Shown here: piece after piece, positions 1-8,896 of the stretch | Numbering within the stretch: the first letter of the stretch is position 1 | How the letters are laid out: the number at the start of each line of letters is the position of its first letter | Source: Thiomicrospira sp. XS5 | GTDB taxonomy: Bacteria; Pseudomonadota; Gammaproteobacteria; Thiomicrospirales; Thiomicrospiraceae | Length of the DNA stretch: 64,000 nucleotides | Direction of reading: 5' to 3' | Assembly: GCF_001507555.1 (NCBI RefSeq) | Contig: NZ_LQBO01000001.1 | Coordinates: forward strand, 868,001 to 932,000 | Notes under the pieces: generated by a model | Told to the model about the DNA's origin: nothing | The model's database searches: none | Seen by the model: only the letters and a program-made list of their open reading frames with translations | Program-made: the position numbers and the translations under genes

Positions 1-1045
1 CACCGATGTTGCAGCCAAATGCGATGACCGAACCGTACCCCATAATAAACCCGCCGACAATTGCCATCAGATGCGGTTTGAGCGTGAATTGGGTCGCTTC
101 TTGACGAGCCGAGCGCGCCAGTAAGGTGACCAGCAATGCGCCACTAATTAACCCCAGCGTGGTCAGGCTGACGGTGTCTTCCAACAGCGGCGCTTCCTGT
201 CGGCTGAAATGGGTGATGCCGTAAGACCAGAACGACCAGTCCAGTGGCAATTGCAGTGCGTCACTGATTTTCAACCCCCAGTAAGGAAAGACGTTGGCAA
301 TCGACCAAGGTTGGCCGCTGAGGATGAGCAAAAACGCATTCAGAAGTGCCAGCACCAAACCGGCTTTCAACCAAGGGTGCCAATCGGTGATTTTCCAAAA
401 GGCGGAGGTATTGAGGCGTGACAGTTCGTCAAAATGATTCCTTTCCTTTAAGATTGCCAGCCAGTACAGCACACCGATAAAGCCCAGTTGCAATATCAAG
501 CCTTGTATTAAACCGAAGGATTGCAGTACTGAAACCGGTTGCAGTGCCGGTACCGCACGCCAGAATTCACTGTGGTAAGCGGCCAGCGTGCCGCCGACCA
601 ACAGAAAGAAAAAACTGGTCAGGGATAAAGGTTGTAACTGCCCCATTTTATTGAAGGTGCCGGAAGTACAGCCGTTGGCCAGCTGCATGCCGATACCGAA
701 TAGGAAGGCACCGGCGACTACGGAAAGGCTTAATGGCTGTACGAATCCCTGTAACGCCAGCCCGTTGAATTCTCCCAGGCTCAAAAGCAGAAAAAACAAC
801 ACGCTGGTGAACGCCAGCATCCATAATACGGCGCGAACGCCAAGGGTGCGGCCTTGTGTCAACAGTTGATGGGAGCAGGTGCGGAAGCCGAATTGGAAGT
901 AGTTCAAGCTGGCACCCAGCAGGGCGCCCACCAGGAATAAAGATAAGTGGTTTTCCGATAGCCAGAGGCTGACGGCCAGCAAAGGGAGCAATAACCACCA
1001 GACGGCAGCTTTGGGTAAGGGCGTTAGGGCAAGTGTGCGTAGCAT
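1..1045 (-). CDS. YeeE/YedE family sulfur-compound transporter (partial, C-terminus beyond window)
   Basis: Reading the minus strand from the ATG at 1045 gives an open frame of 348 codons that runs off the window edge. The product is very hydrophobic, with repeated membrane segments. Two glycine/cysteine signatures are visible: IGMQLANGCTSGT near residue 118 and GYGSVIAFGCNIG at the truncated end. These are typical of the YeeE/YedE (Pfam Sulf_transp) family, whose characterised members take up thiosulfate through conserved cysteines. It lies downstream of the beta-carbonic anhydrase gene on the same strand, across a 292-bp gap with its own possible promoter. A thiosulfate or related sulfur substrate would suit a sulfur-oxidising host, but the substrate is an inference. 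Confidence 0.85.
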   Translation of the reverse strand, partial: MLRTLALTPLPKAAVWWLLLPLLAVSLWLSENHLSLFLVGALLGASLNYFQFGFRTCSHQLLTQGRTLGVRAVLWMLAFTSVLFFLLLSLGEFNGLALQGFVQPLSLSVVAGAFLFGIGMQLANGCTSGTFNKMGQLQPLSLTSFFFLLVGGTLAAYHSEFWRAVPALQPVSVLQSFGLIQGLILQLGFIGVLYWLAILKERNHFDELSRLNTSAFWKITDWHPWLKAGLVLALLNAFLLILSGQPWSIANVFPYWGLKISDALQLPLDWSFWSYGITHFSRQEAPLLEDTVSLTTLGLISGALLVTLLARSARQEATQFTLKPHLMAIVGGFIMGYGSVIAFGCNIG

Positions 1046-1078
1046 GTATTTGTCTTCTAAATCGTGATTTGAGAAGGC

Positions 1079-1179
1079 ATTATAGAGGCGGGGGAGGCGG
1101 TAAAAAAATCATTCTTTTATATGTTGGCATTGCGTTTGGTTATGAAAAATATTGCTAATATGCTGATGTGCTAATATGC
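1079..1179 (-). promoter_or_regulatory. Putative promoter/operator of the YeeE/YedE gene
   Basis: On the minus strand a perfect TATAAT lies at 1084-1079, 34 bases before the start codon, but the -35 region is poor. Upstream there is a perfect ATATT-GCT-AATAT palindrome (1149-1161) and an 11-bp direct repeat TGCTAATATGC (1153-1163 and 1169-1179, period 16). AT-rich ATATT/AATAT palindromes resemble operators of ArsR-family sulfur sensors (BigR/SqrR type). The sensor identity is an inference. Confidence 0.4.
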
Positions 1180-1278
1180 GATGTGGAGTGGTTGGCCGCA
1201 CAGTCCTTTGCGCGACTTGATCAAATTGCCCAAATTGCTTAAGCAACGTTCGGTACATTGATTGAATGGAGTTGAAAC

Positions 1279-1295
1279 TGCATCAAGGGTTGATG
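1279..1295 (-). other. Small stem-loop after the carbonic anhydrase gene
   Basis: GCATCAA-GGG-TTGATGC is a perfect 7-bp stem with a 3-nt loop, about 45 bases past the carbonic anhydrase stop codon. There is no T-run, so it may be a weak terminator or a 3' end stabiliser. Confidence 0.3.
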
Positions 1296-1337
1296 CAGGG
1301 CTTCCTTGTCGGCAAAGAGGAGGCTGGCGTTTAAGTT

Positions 1338-1994
1338 TTAACCGGCCGTTGCGCGGACAACGGCTTGTTCGGCCGCGTCCAAGTTGTCGACGCTGATGTC
1401 CAGGTTCTTCAAGCGCCCGTCTTTGATGTTGTAAATAAAACCGTGCACCGCGAGCGAATGACCTTTTTTCCAGGCTTTCCGTACCGCCGGAACATGGCAG
1501 ATATTACGCACCTGCTCCGCGACATTGATTTCACACAAACGATTGACGCGCTCTTCATAAGGCAACGCATCCAGCTCGGTTTGCTTGCGTTGGTAGTATT
1601 TTCGAATCGGGCGCACCCAATGGTCAATCAAGCTGGGGTTGCCTTCTTCCATCGAGGCGATGACCCCGCCGCAGCCGTAATGGCCGTTGACGATAATGTG
1701 TTTGACCTTCAGGATTTCGACGGCGTATTGGATGACCGACAGCACATTCATGTCGCTGGAGTTCACCAGATTGGCGATGTTGCGGTGTACGAAAATCGTG
1801 CCTGGGTCCATTTTGACCAGTTGGTTGGCGGGCACGCGGCTATCGGAGCAGCCAATCCACAAATATTCGGGTTTTTGTTGGTGGGAGAGGGTTTCGAAGA
1901 AATGGGGGCGCTCGGCATTCACTTCGTCCACCCATTCGAGATTGTTTTGTAACAGTTGTTCAATCGGGCTGTTACATTGACATTCATTGCACAT
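1338..1994 (-). CDS. can: Beta-class carbonic anhydrase
   Basis: The 218-aa protein interconverts CO2 and bicarbonate in the cytoplasm. The active-site set is complete: C49, D51 and R53 in IGCSDSRVP, then H105 and C108 in NGHYGCGG, which is the zinc-ligand pattern of beta-carbonic anhydrases. The length is normal for the bacterial Can family. An AAGGA ribosome site lies 8 bases before the ATG. It sits in the same orientation as the upstream cbbM-cbbQ-cbbO run, so it most likely supplies or balances CO2/bicarbonate for RuBisCO. The N-terminus carries three extra cysteines (C2, C5, C7) of unknown role. Confidence 0.95.
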   Translation of the reverse strand: MCNECQCNSPIEQLLQNNLEWVDEVNAERPHFFETLSHQQKPEYLWIGCSDSRVPANQLVKMDPGTIFVHRNIANLVNSSDMNVLSVIQYAVEILKVKHIIVNGHYGCGGVIASMEEGNPSLIDHWVRPIRKYYQRKQTELDALPYEERVNRLCEINVAEQVRNICHVPAVRKAWKKGHSLAVHGFIYNIKDGRLKNLDISVDNLDAAEQAVVRATAG

Positions 1995-2060
1995 AATTAT
2001 CCTTTTTGGAGAAGTCTTTGGTCGTGGCTAAGACAATATCAAGCTTCTTCAAAAGATAGA

Positions 2061-2081
2061 ATTATACCGATAATATCCGGT
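2061..2081 (-). promoter_or_regulatory. Possible carbonic anhydrase promoter with palindrome
   Basis: The minus strand has TATAAT at 2066-2061. Directly next to it is a near-perfect palindrome, ACCGATAATATCCGGT (2066-2081), about 70 bases upstream of the start codon. The -35 box is not convincing. It may let the carbonic anhydrase gene be transcribed apart from the cbb genes. Confidence 0.35.
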
Positions 2082-2121
2082 AACGGATAAAAACTGATGT
2101 GAATTTATCGCGGGAGAACAG

Positions 2122-2553
2122 TCAAAACCAAGTATGGCTACTTGGTGGGTTGGCTTTTGGCCTTTGTGATCTTCCGAGTAAATAGGCGGCTTTTAGTGCT
2201 TTAGCCGTTTGGGTATCCCAGTCAAGCTGGTGTTTTTGGGCAATTTCCTGTAGATACGCATCCGATCCAATTTGCTGGTAGCGTTCAAGAAAGGTTTCAA
2301 CCGGCATGGGTAGCTCTATTTCAGAGACATCAATACGAGAGTCGAAATGAATGACTTCGATCTCACTCGATTCCAGCATCTCAAATTTATAAGAGATGAT
2401 ATCCAGTTGATTCTGTTTGGCGATTCGACTGGGGAGCTGTTGTAAAAACAGATCGATATCATCAATATAAGGGGGTAAGCCGACATCTAATTCATAGCAA
2501 AAGGTTTCGCCTCGAAAATCAAATGTCGAACGCACTTTCATGGTTGATTTCAT
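2122..2553 (-). CDS. Uncharacterised 143-aa protein downstream of cbbO
   Basis: I do not recognise a family. The product is soluble and acidic in its middle part, with no signal peptide or membrane segment. The start codon is 18 bases past the cbbO stop, so it is very likely co-transcribed and perhaps translationally coupled. An internal ATG four codons on is an alternative start. Its position behind cbbM-cbbQ-cbbO and before carbonic anhydrase suggests a link to RuBisCO maintenance, but nothing in the sequence states a mechanism. It shows no visible similarity to the 176-aa unknown that ends the cbbLS cluster. Confidence 0.7.
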   Translation of the reverse strand: MKSTMKVRSTFDFRGETFCYELDVGLPPYIDDIDLFLQQLPSRIAKQNQLDIISYKFEMLESSEIEVIHFDSRIDVSEIELPMPVETFLERYQQIGSDAYLQEIAQKHQLDWDTQTAKALKAAYLLGRSQRPKANPPSSHTWF

Positions 2554-2571
2554 AGAAATTTCCGAGTGCTT

Positions 2572-4836
2572 TTAGTTTGTCAGTTTCATAAAGACTTGCG
2601 GCAATTGCTCCGGCAATTTATCCACATGGTCAATCACCGTATATTGATTGCCGAAGATATCCGAAACATATTCATCTGCCTTAGGGTCCAGGGTAATGCA
2701 GTAGGAGTAAATGCCTTGCCCCTGCAATTCTTCGACCGCCTTATGGGTGTCCTGAATCAATGTTTGTGGGTCTTTTGAGTCAATGTCCGCCGGTTCCCCA
2801 TCGGTTAACACCAGCATTAACTTTTTCTCCGCTTTTTGCGCTTCAAGATAATGTGCGGCATGACGCATGGCCGCGCCCATCCGGGTCGAAAAAGACGCTT
2901 CCAATCCGGCAATGCGTGCTTTCACGTCATCGTTATAACCTTCCGAATAACCTTTAATGTGCTGATAGCGCACTTCATGGCGGGTATCGGAACAGAAACC
3001 GGCAATTGCAAATTTATCGCCTAACTGCTCGACGGTCCAGGCGGTAATCGCCAAAGCTTCCTCGGAAAGTTCCAACAACGTCTGACCCGTTTCCGGGTTA
3101 CGTTCATTCAACGATTGCGAAGTATCCACCAAAAGCATGACCGCAATGTTGCGGCTGTCGGTGGTGTGGCTGTAGTTGATACGTGGATCGGGGGCGGACC
3201 CGCTTTTGAAATCGATGATGGAACGAATCGCCACATCCAGATCCAACTCTTCGCCTTCTTCTTGAAAACGAATACGCTTTTTGTTCTGCGGCTTAAGCAT
3301 TTCAATCATCTTTTTCAGGCGATTGGCCAAGTCGCTGTGTTTTTCCATTAAGCGATCAATTTTACTGGCTTGTCCGGATGGATGCAGACGTTCGTAAACG
3401 GTGGTCCAATCGGGTCGATAGCCTTCCGAAATATAGTCCCACTCATCGTAATGACGTGGCGGCAGCCCACCTTCATTGTCGATTTTTGGCTCTTCGTTTT
3501 CATACTCGTTCGGCATGATTTCGTCGGACTCATCATACTCTTCGTAGTAGAACCAGATATAACGGTTATCGTCACGGTAAGACACTTCGGTATCGTCAAA
3601 GAATACCGTTGGCTGGCTGTCCGAAGACTGCTTACGAGTTTTGACATAAAAATCGATACCCAACTCGGCCATATCCGCGGTGGTGGATTCTTCACCTTTC
3701 TCAGCCATGATTGTATGGAAACGCTCACGAAAGCTTTCCAACAACTCATTCTGAGGGTCAAAGTTCTCATCCAACAGGGCGCGAGACATACGCGTTGCAC
3801 GATAGCGCAGACACGACATTTTCTGATCATCACAGGCACCTTTTTCAGGGTAAGGGTGCAAGGATAAAAACAATTCTTTCAGACCTGGATAACGTTGAAT
3901 TGCCAGGTGTTCAACACGACAGTCTTCAAATATCGAGATAAACAATTGCATATGGGGCGCATAGTTATCCGCCATCAGTTGTCCGGACCATTTTTTATGT
4001 GCCATCATATGTGCAACCGTCGCACGATAACGGTCGGTACCCGACACGCCATTTTCAGCGTCATAAACATCCGGTACCGCAATGATGTCGTCATCCAGAT
4101 AAGGCACCGGCTTGCGCAATTGGTCAAAAGCCGTTGCAAAGGTTTGGAAAGGCAAATCGCAGTCCCACATGCACTCTTTCAACATGTCCATATGACGTTC
4201 AACGTCTTTGAACGTGGTGCCTTTGCGCTCGCGGGTGATAATGCTTTTGGCGTCATGCGACTCCAATTTAAAGTAAGCAATCTGTTCTTCCGGTGCATTC
4301 AGGTAATTGCGCGCCCCGTAATCGATGAAGTTACGGATACCGTTGAGACACAGTTTGGAAATCAGTTGTGGCATGGACTCTAACAGAGCAACCATTCCCG
4401 GGCTCTCATACAAAGAGTGATGACCGTGGATAACCGTCTGCGTCTTTTCGACATACTCGTCGATAATTTGCAGATACAGCTCTAAATCTTCAGTTCGGTC
4501 GATGCGTCGGCAAACATGCCCAAGCGTTGATAAAAACGGAATCAAAGCTTTTTTATTGGGGCTTCGTGCCAGCAGATAGCTGTAATCGGCAATCATTTTA
4601 TTGGTGCCTTGACCAAAGTGAGAGGCGATGTCCGGCATCACTTCCATAAACACCAACACCGGTTCAACGCCTTGGCCGATTTTACAAAGGAAGTTCGCTC
4701 CTTCTAAATAGGCCTCGACCCCTTGTGGCGATAATTTGGACACGGCATCGTTTAGCAAATCGGGGAACAGTTCGACCGCTTTCGGAAATTTACAGGTAAA
4801 TTTTTCCTGATATTCAGCAAATAATTCTTCATTCAT
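2572..4836 (-). CDS. cbbO: CbbO-type RuBisCO activase subunit (von Willebrand A protein), cbbM-linked
   Basis: The 754-aa protein is the VWA-domain adaptor of the CbbQ/CbbO activase, which removes inhibitory sugar phosphates from RuBisCO. The C-terminal VWA domain shows a full MIDAS metal site: DTSQS at 571-575, the STRMG threonine near 651 and LTDGEP near 677-682. The long N-terminal helical region is typical of CbbO, and a very acidic stretch follows around residues 420-450. It follows cbbQ after a 167-bp gap that holds a long hairpin. A second, divergent CbbO lies with cbbLS, so each RuBisCO form has its own pair. Confidence 0.93.
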   Translation of the reverse strand: MNEELFAEYQEKFTCKFPKAVELFPDLLNDAVSKLSPQGVEAYLEGANFLCKIGQGVEPVLVFMEVMPDIASHFGQGTNKMIADYSYLLARSPNKKALIPFLSTLGHVCRRIDRTEDLELYLQIIDEYVEKTQTVIHGHHSLYESPGMVALLESMPQLISKLCLNGIRNFIDYGARNYLNAPEEQIAYFKLESHDAKSIITRERKGTTFKDVERHMDMLKECMWDCDLPFQTFATAFDQLRKPVPYLDDDIIAVPDVYDAENGVSGTDRYRATVAHMMAHKKWSGQLMADNYAPHMQLFISIFEDCRVEHLAIQRYPGLKELFLSLHPYPEKGACDDQKMSCLRYRATRMSRALLDENFDPQNELLESFRERFHTIMAEKGEESTTADMAELGIDFYVKTRKQSSDSQPTVFFDDTEVSYRDDNRYIWFYYEEYDESDEIMPNEYENEEPKIDNEGGLPPRHYDEWDYISEGYRPDWTTVYERLHPSGQASKIDRLMEKHSDLANRLKKMIEMLKPQNKKRIRFQEEGEELDLDVAIRSIIDFKSGSAPDPRINYSHTTDSRNIAVMLLVDTSQSLNERNPETGQTLLELSEEALAITAWTVEQLGDKFAIAGFCSDTRHEVRYQHIKGYSEGYNDDVKARIAGLEASFSTRMGAAMRHAAHYLEAQKAEKKLMLVLTDGEPADIDSKDPQTLIQDTHKAVEELQGQGIYSYCITLDPKADEYVSDIFGNQYTVIDHVDKLPEQLPQVFMKLTN

Positions 4837-4881
4837 ACTTAAACATCTCGTTCAGTTGAAAGTATCTCTTCTAAAAAGAGA

Positions 4882-5005
4882 AATCATAAGTTTGGTTCGC
4901 CGAATTTTCGTGCTGAGCAAGGCGAGAATAAGGGAGTGTATAAGTTATACACGACCGTTTCTAACGAAGCGCAGCGCGAAAAGTCGGATGAAACAATTTA
5001 TGATT
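4882..5005. repeat. Long imperfect hairpin in the cbbQ-cbbO gap
   Basis: The ends pair (AATCATAA with TTATGATT). So do inner blocks (GTTTGGTTCG with CGGATGAAAC; CCGAATTTTCG-TGCTG with CAGC-GCGAAAAGTCGG) and the central GTGTATAAGTTATACAC. The whole forms one stem of roughly 55 bp with bulges. It carries AGCGCAGCG near the middle, shared with the element at 17880-17997. It overlaps the cbbQ stop codon. Confidence 0.7.
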
Positions 5006-5804
5006 AGCCGAAAATCATTTCGATGGCGTTGTCTAATGTTTGGCGAATGTCTGCATCATCGGTAATCGGACGCACCAAGGCCATTTTACACGCTTCGACA
5101 GGGGTAATGCCTTGGTTGATCAGGGTGGCGGCATAGACCATCAAACGGGTAGAAATCCCTTCGTCCAGACCATGACCTTTCAGGTTACGCGCCGTTTCAC
5201 CGATTTGAACCAGCTTCTTCGCGGTGGCTTCATCAACGCCACCTTCCTTTTGCAGAATGTGTGCTTCGACGTCTGGCGCGGCATAATCAAAGTCCATGGC
5301 ACAGAAACGTTGTTTGGTGGATTGTTTCAGGTCTTTCATCAAGGATTGATAACCCGGGTTGTAGGAAATGACCAGTTGGAAATCCGGGTGCGCTTTAATC
5401 AGCTCGCCTTTTTTGTCCAAAGACAGTTCACGGCGATGGTCAGTCAAGGCGTGGATCACAACCATGGTATCTTGACGGGCTTCGACAATTTCATCCAGGT
5501 AGCAGATGGCGCCGTAGCGTGCGGCCATGGTGAGTGGACCATCGACCCAGCGAGTGCCTTCGGCGTCTAACAGGTAACGACCGACTAAGTCCGCCGCGGT
5601 AATGTCTTCGTTACAGGAAACGGTAATGATTGGCTTGTCCAGTTTCCAGGCCATGTGCTCAACAAAGCGAGATTTACCACAGCCGGTTGGGCCTTTGACC
5701 ATGACTGGCAAGCGCGCTGCATAAGCGGCTTCGTAAAGTTCAATCTCATTTGACTGTGCATCGTAAAAAGGTTCGTTGTCGATTTTGTACTGTGAAATAT
5801 CCAT
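5004..5804 (-). CDS. cbbQ: CbbQ-type AAA+ RuBisCO activase, cbbM-linked
   Basis: The 266-aa MoxR-class AAA+ ATPase is the motor of the CbbQ/CbbO RuBisCO activase. Walker A GPTGCGKS is at 38-45 and Walker B CYLDE at 101-105, followed by VEARQD. I place the start at the ATG at 5804, reading MDISQYK, because GGGGAA lies 7 bases upstream. A longer frame to 5849 has no ribosome site and no family support. The gene follows cbbM across about 440 bases of stem-loops, which probably lowers its expression relative to cbbM. The paralogue at 12283 shares the same core. Confidence 0.95.
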   Translation of the reverse strand: MDISQYKIDNEPFYDAQSNEIELYEAAYAARLPVMVKGPTGCGKSRFVEHMAWKLDKPIITVSCNEDITAADLVGRYLLDAEGTRWVDGPLTMAARYGAICYLDEIVEARQDTMVVIHALTDHRRELSLDKKGELIKAHPDFQLVISYNPGYQSLMKDLKQSTKQRFCAMDFDYAAPDVEAHILQKEGGVDEATAKKLVQIGETARNLKGHGLDEGISTRLMVYAATLINQGITPVEACKMALVRPITDDADIRQTLDNAIEMIFG

Positions 5805-5836
5805 CTGAGTTCCCCGAAAACTTTGATTGATAATAC

Positions 5837-5996
5837 GAGAGCTTTGCACGAGATGGATACACGGCTAAAAATGGCTAAAATTTTCCTGAATGTCGTTGAA
5901 AAACTCGTTAATAGCCAGCTATTAGCTTCGTTTTCCGCCTAATTCAGAAAAATTTTATCTCATTTTTTCCTCGCGCCCCACTCGTGCAAAACTCTC
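5837..5996. repeat. 160-bp imperfect palindrome upstream of cbbQ
   Basis: GAGAGCTTTGCACGAG at the left pairs with CTCGTGCAAAACTCTC at the right. Inner blocks also pair: AAATTTTCCTGAAT with ATTCAGAAAAATTTT, and TAATA with TATTA at the centre. It has the same architecture as the elements at 4882, 11852 and 17880. It lies in the leader of the minus-strand cbbQ-cbbO transcript. Confidence 0.7.
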
Positions 5997-6023
5997 AATA
6001 AAAAGAAGTTATTTGAGCTTGAT

Positions 6024-6046
6024 AAACCACCAGGCCTGGTGGTTTT
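6024..6046. terminator. CCAGGCCTGG-cored palindromic terminator
   Basis: A perfect 22-bp palindrome, AAACC-ACCAGGCCTGGT-GGTTT (6024-6045), has T/A runs on both sides. It lies between cbbM and cbbQ, so on the minus strand it could act as a partial terminator setting the cbbM to cbbQO ratio. Its core is the iterated 10-mer (6030-6039). Confidence 0.65.
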
Positions 6047-6144
6047 TAAGCGAGTTTAAATGGTTGGTAAAGTCATTTTCGTTTAATGTCTATAAAAGCA
6101 AAACGCTAAACGAAAAGGGCTTGAAGTTGAATGGTTGGATAAGG

Positions 6145-6169
6145 AAACCTCAGCCTAAAGCTGAGGTTT
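6145..6169. terminator. Stem-loop downstream of cbbM
   Basis: AAACCTCAGC and GCTGAGGTTT form a perfect 10-bp stem with a 5-nt loop, about 75 bases past the cbbM stop. A further stem, TTGAGGC...GCCTCAA (6205-6227), lies directly after the stop codon. Together they probably terminate or stabilise the cbbM message. Confidence 0.6.
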
Positions 6170-6242
6170 TAAGCATCCATTCAAAATTGATGGGTAAAGT
6201 GGCTTGAGGCGCATATTGTGCCTCAAGCGGCTTTTACATCAA

Positions 6243-7643
6243 TTACTTATGGACACCCAATTTTTCTCTCCAGCCTGGGAAGATTTTGTCCGCATCGCTT
6301 GGGAAAGATTCGAATGCACGAGCAAATTCAGGATGCTCTTTAGCGTATTCGATTGGGTCTGCACCCGTTTTCCAGCACTCGTATGCTTGACCCAGTGACG
6401 TACCACCAGCTGCAGGAGAGTCGATGTGACCGAAGGAACCACCACCACAAGTGTTGATGACGTTACCGTGACCTAGGTTTTCGAAGAAACCAGGTAGACG
6501 TAGTGCGTTCATACCACCAGAGATGATTGGTGTAGTCGGCTTCATGCCGTACCACTTCTGATTGAAGTAGTGACCTTGACACTCGTCACGCTCAAGCATG
6601 TAAGCCAGTACGCGCTCATCACCGTGACCTTCCATTTTACCGTAACCCATCGTACCGGTGTGGATACCAGAAGCACCCATTAGACGAGCTAACTTCATGT
6701 AGCATAGTGGATCCATACCCATAGGTGACTTATAAGAAGTCAAGGCACCGTGACCAGCACGGTGGAAGTGTAGGTATGTATCAGGGAAGTTACGACGAGC
6801 CGTGGTGACACCCGCTGGACCGGTTACGAAACCGTCAACCAGGAAAGCAACGTGTTTTTCGTTACCGTACTTGGCGAATTCACCTAGGATGTACTCACCA
6901 CGCTTGATCATTTCTTCGTGGAAGTCAGCTGTTACGTTTGCAGAGAAAAGCTTCGCTTCACCTGTTTCTTGCTGTGCACGATCCATTGTTTCTGCAACCA
7001 TCGGAATAACGGTTTCCATTGGGCAGAAAGGTTGGTTAGCTTGTGGTTCATCGTTTTTGATGAAGTCACCACCCAACCAGAAGTCATAACACGCCTTAGC
7101 GAATGGCTCAGGACGTAGCCCCAGTTTAGGCTTGATGATCGTACCCGCGATGTAACCACCGTCAACTTCTGGACGACCTAGAACTTTCCACAGGTCAGAA
7201 ATGTCAGTCGCAGGACCGTCGAACTTCTTAACCATTTGCTCTGGCACCATGAAGTCCAACATACGTAGACCTTCGTGATCACCCATACCTTGGTTGTTCC
7301 CTAGGATTAGAGACCACATGTGAGAAACGTTGTAGTGACCATCGATTAAGTTAGGATCGAATAGGTCAACAGGGTAAGCGATCTTCATCAGACCACCTTT
7401 GTCACCAAAGGCCGCTTCGTCGATTTCATAAACGAGAGCGTCAACACCACGAGTGAAGTCATCAGTAGTAGAAACTTCTACGTTAGTACCGGTTGAAGAC
7501 TCAGCAGCAACGTGAGCCGCGACTTCAAGGAAACCGTAACCAGCAGCAGGTTTTAGACGGTATGCAACTAAAAGGTGATTACCATCAGCAATCAACTTCT
7601 CTTCTGATAGAGTTAAGTCAGCGTAACGATTCGACTGATCCAT
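6243..7643 (-). CDS. cbbM: Form II RuBisCO large subunit
   Basis: The 466-aa protein fixes CO2 on ribulose bisphosphate. It is a form II enzyme, which needs no small subunit and suits high CO2 or low O2. Catalytic signatures are intact: TIIKPKLG with K171, and GGDFIKNDE with K196 as the carbamylated lysine and the metal-binding acidic pair after it. [11 protein letters not shown] and CGGGSFGH phosphate-binding loops lie in the C-terminal barrel. The length matches the family. It is preceded by two LysR genes and followed by cbbQ-cbbO, and has a strong promoter of its own (7747-7774). Confidence 0.98.
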   Translation of the reverse strand: MDQSNRYADLTLSEEKLIADGNHLLVAYRLKPAAGYGFLEVAAHVAAESSTGTNVEVSTTDDFTRGVDALVYEIDEAAFGDKGGLMKIAYPVDLFDPNLIDGHYNVSHMWSLILGNNQGMGDHEGLRMLDFMVPEQMVKKFDGPATDISDLWKVLGRPEVDGGYIAGTIIKPKLGLRPEPFAKACYDFWLGGDFIKNDEPQANQPFCPMETVIPMVAETMDRAQQETGEAKLFSANVTADFHEEMIKRGEYILGEFAKYGNEKHVAFLVDGFVTGPAGVTTARRNFPDTYLHFHRAGHGALTSYKSPMGMDPLCYMKLARLMGASGIHTGTMGYGKMEGHGDERVLAYMLERDECQGHYFNQKWYGMKPTTPIISGGMNALRLPGFFENLGHGNVINTCGGGSFGHIDSPAAGGTSLGQAYECWKTGADPIEYAKEHPEFARAFESFPSDADKIFPGWREKLGVHK

Positions 7644-7746
7644 TTTTTTTACCTCTTTTTTGGGGCGAACCTCAAAGGCGGTTTCCCCTTAATTTTTGTT
7701 GAATCATTTAGTTAAAAACGACTCAACCCCGAAAACTTGAATGGTT

Positions 7747-7790
7747 ATTATAGGGAATGAACGGATAACTTCAAATCAATAATTTTGATT
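7747..7790 (-). promoter_or_regulatory. cbbM promoter with LysR-type (CbbR) operator
   Basis: On the minus strand TTGAAG (7774-7769) and TATAAT (7752-7747) are separated by 16 bases, a near-consensus sigma-70 promoter about 100 bases upstream of cbbM. An inverted repeat AATCA...TGATT (7774-7790) touches the -35 box, where LysR-type activators bind. CbbR as the binder is an inference from the adjacent cbbR gene. Confidence 0.6.
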
Positions 7791-7897
7791 AAAGATATAG
7801 ATAGAAAGCTATGCAAAATGGTGTTTTGCCAAGACGTAAAGCAATAGCTTGGCTATTTGATCGGTTGGTAATCAATAGGTTTTAACCGAGTGAATGG

Positions 7898-8842
7898 CTA
7901 GCGGAATTTATTAAAGGCCAGCTCGCTGAGCTTTTCGCCTTCTTTTTTCAGCAGTTCAATCAGTTTTTCGGCCGCAATGGATAGTACTTTGCCTTTTGGG
8001 TAAGCCAGGTACCAATGGCGATTGATTGGAAACCCTTTGACATTCAGGATGGCAATTTTGCCCTGGTTGATTTCTTCCATCAGGGTGGGCACCGAAGCGA
8101 CGGTAATGCCGAGGTTCTGCAGCAAGCCCAGTCGAATCGGTTCATTGCCCCCCAGTACCATTTTGATATTGGGTTGAAAGTCGAAATCTTCGAAGACCTT
8201 TTCGATTTGCGCGCGGATGCCGGAACCGGTTTCCCGCATTAAAAACGGTTCGTCGACCAAATCTTGAATGGAAAGTTGCTTTCCGACCAGAGGGTGGTTG
8301 CTGTTCGCGACGAAGGCTAAGGGGTTGACAGACAGCTGTGAAGATTCCACATTCAAATCTTCCGGCGGTTGGCCAAGCAGGTAGAAGTCGTCTTTATTCT
8401 GATTGATACGTTCCAGCAAACTCTCTTTATTCCCCACGCGCATAATGACGGTGACGTCCGGGTAAGCCTGGGTGAACTCGTGAATGACTTTCGGCACAAA
8501 ATACTGGGCGGTGGAAATGACGGTCAGTTTGACGCTGCCGCCCGAAAAGCCTTTGAGGTGATTGATTTTTTGCTCGGCGATGGAAAGCTGTTGCAAAATG
8601 TTATTGGCCGCTTCGTAGAGCGCTTGCCCGGCTTCCGTCAAATGAACTTTGCGCCCGATTTGTTCGAATAACGGTGCTTCCAGGAGATCGGTGAGTTTTT
8701 TGACCTGCATGGAAACCGTCGGTTGCGTCAAATGCAACTCTTCCGCCGCTTTGGAGAAACTGTTGTGCCGGGCGATGCTTTCAAATACCTGCAGTTGGCG
8801 GAGGGTGGCATTACGCGCCAACAGCGAAATTTTTTCAGGCAT
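7898..8842 (-). CDS. cbbR: CbbR-type LysR regulator, cbbM-proximal
   Basis: The 314-aa protein has an N-terminal LysR winged helix-turn-helix (about residues 10-70, with NSFSKAAEELHLTQPTVSMQVKKL) and a periplasmic-binding-like effector domain after it. The effector part includes GSGIRAQIEKVF, typical of CbbR, which senses Calvin-cycle metabolites and activates cbb operons. It is co-directional with and just upstream of cbbM, so it is the likely cbbM regulator. The paralogue next door (8897-9823) is clearly related but divergent, which suggests separate control of the two RuBisCO forms. Confidence 0.88.
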   Translation of the reverse strand: MPEKISLLARNATLRQLQVFESIARHNSFSKAAEELHLTQPTVSMQVKKLTDLLEAPLFEQIGRKVHLTEAGQALYEAANNILQQLSIAEQKINHLKGFSGGSVKLTVISTAQYFVPKVIHEFTQAYPDVTVIMRVGNKESLLERINQNKDDFYLLGQPPEDLNVESSQLSVNPLAFVANSNHPLVGKQLSIQDLVDEPFLMRETGSGIRAQIEKVFEDFDFQPNIKMVLGGNEPIRLGLLQNLGITVASVPTLMEEINQGKIAILNVKGFPINRHWYLAYPKGKVLSIAAEKLIELLKKEGEKLSELAFNKFR

Positions 8843-8896
8843 GACACTCCTTTATGTTCAGTCTATACCGTTATATACAATCCGTTATGATTTGCT

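Noticed and set aside
1365-1952. 195-codon plus-strand frame opposite carbonic anhydrase
   Set aside because: The minus-strand gene has the full zinc site and a ribosome site; the plus frame is its shadow.
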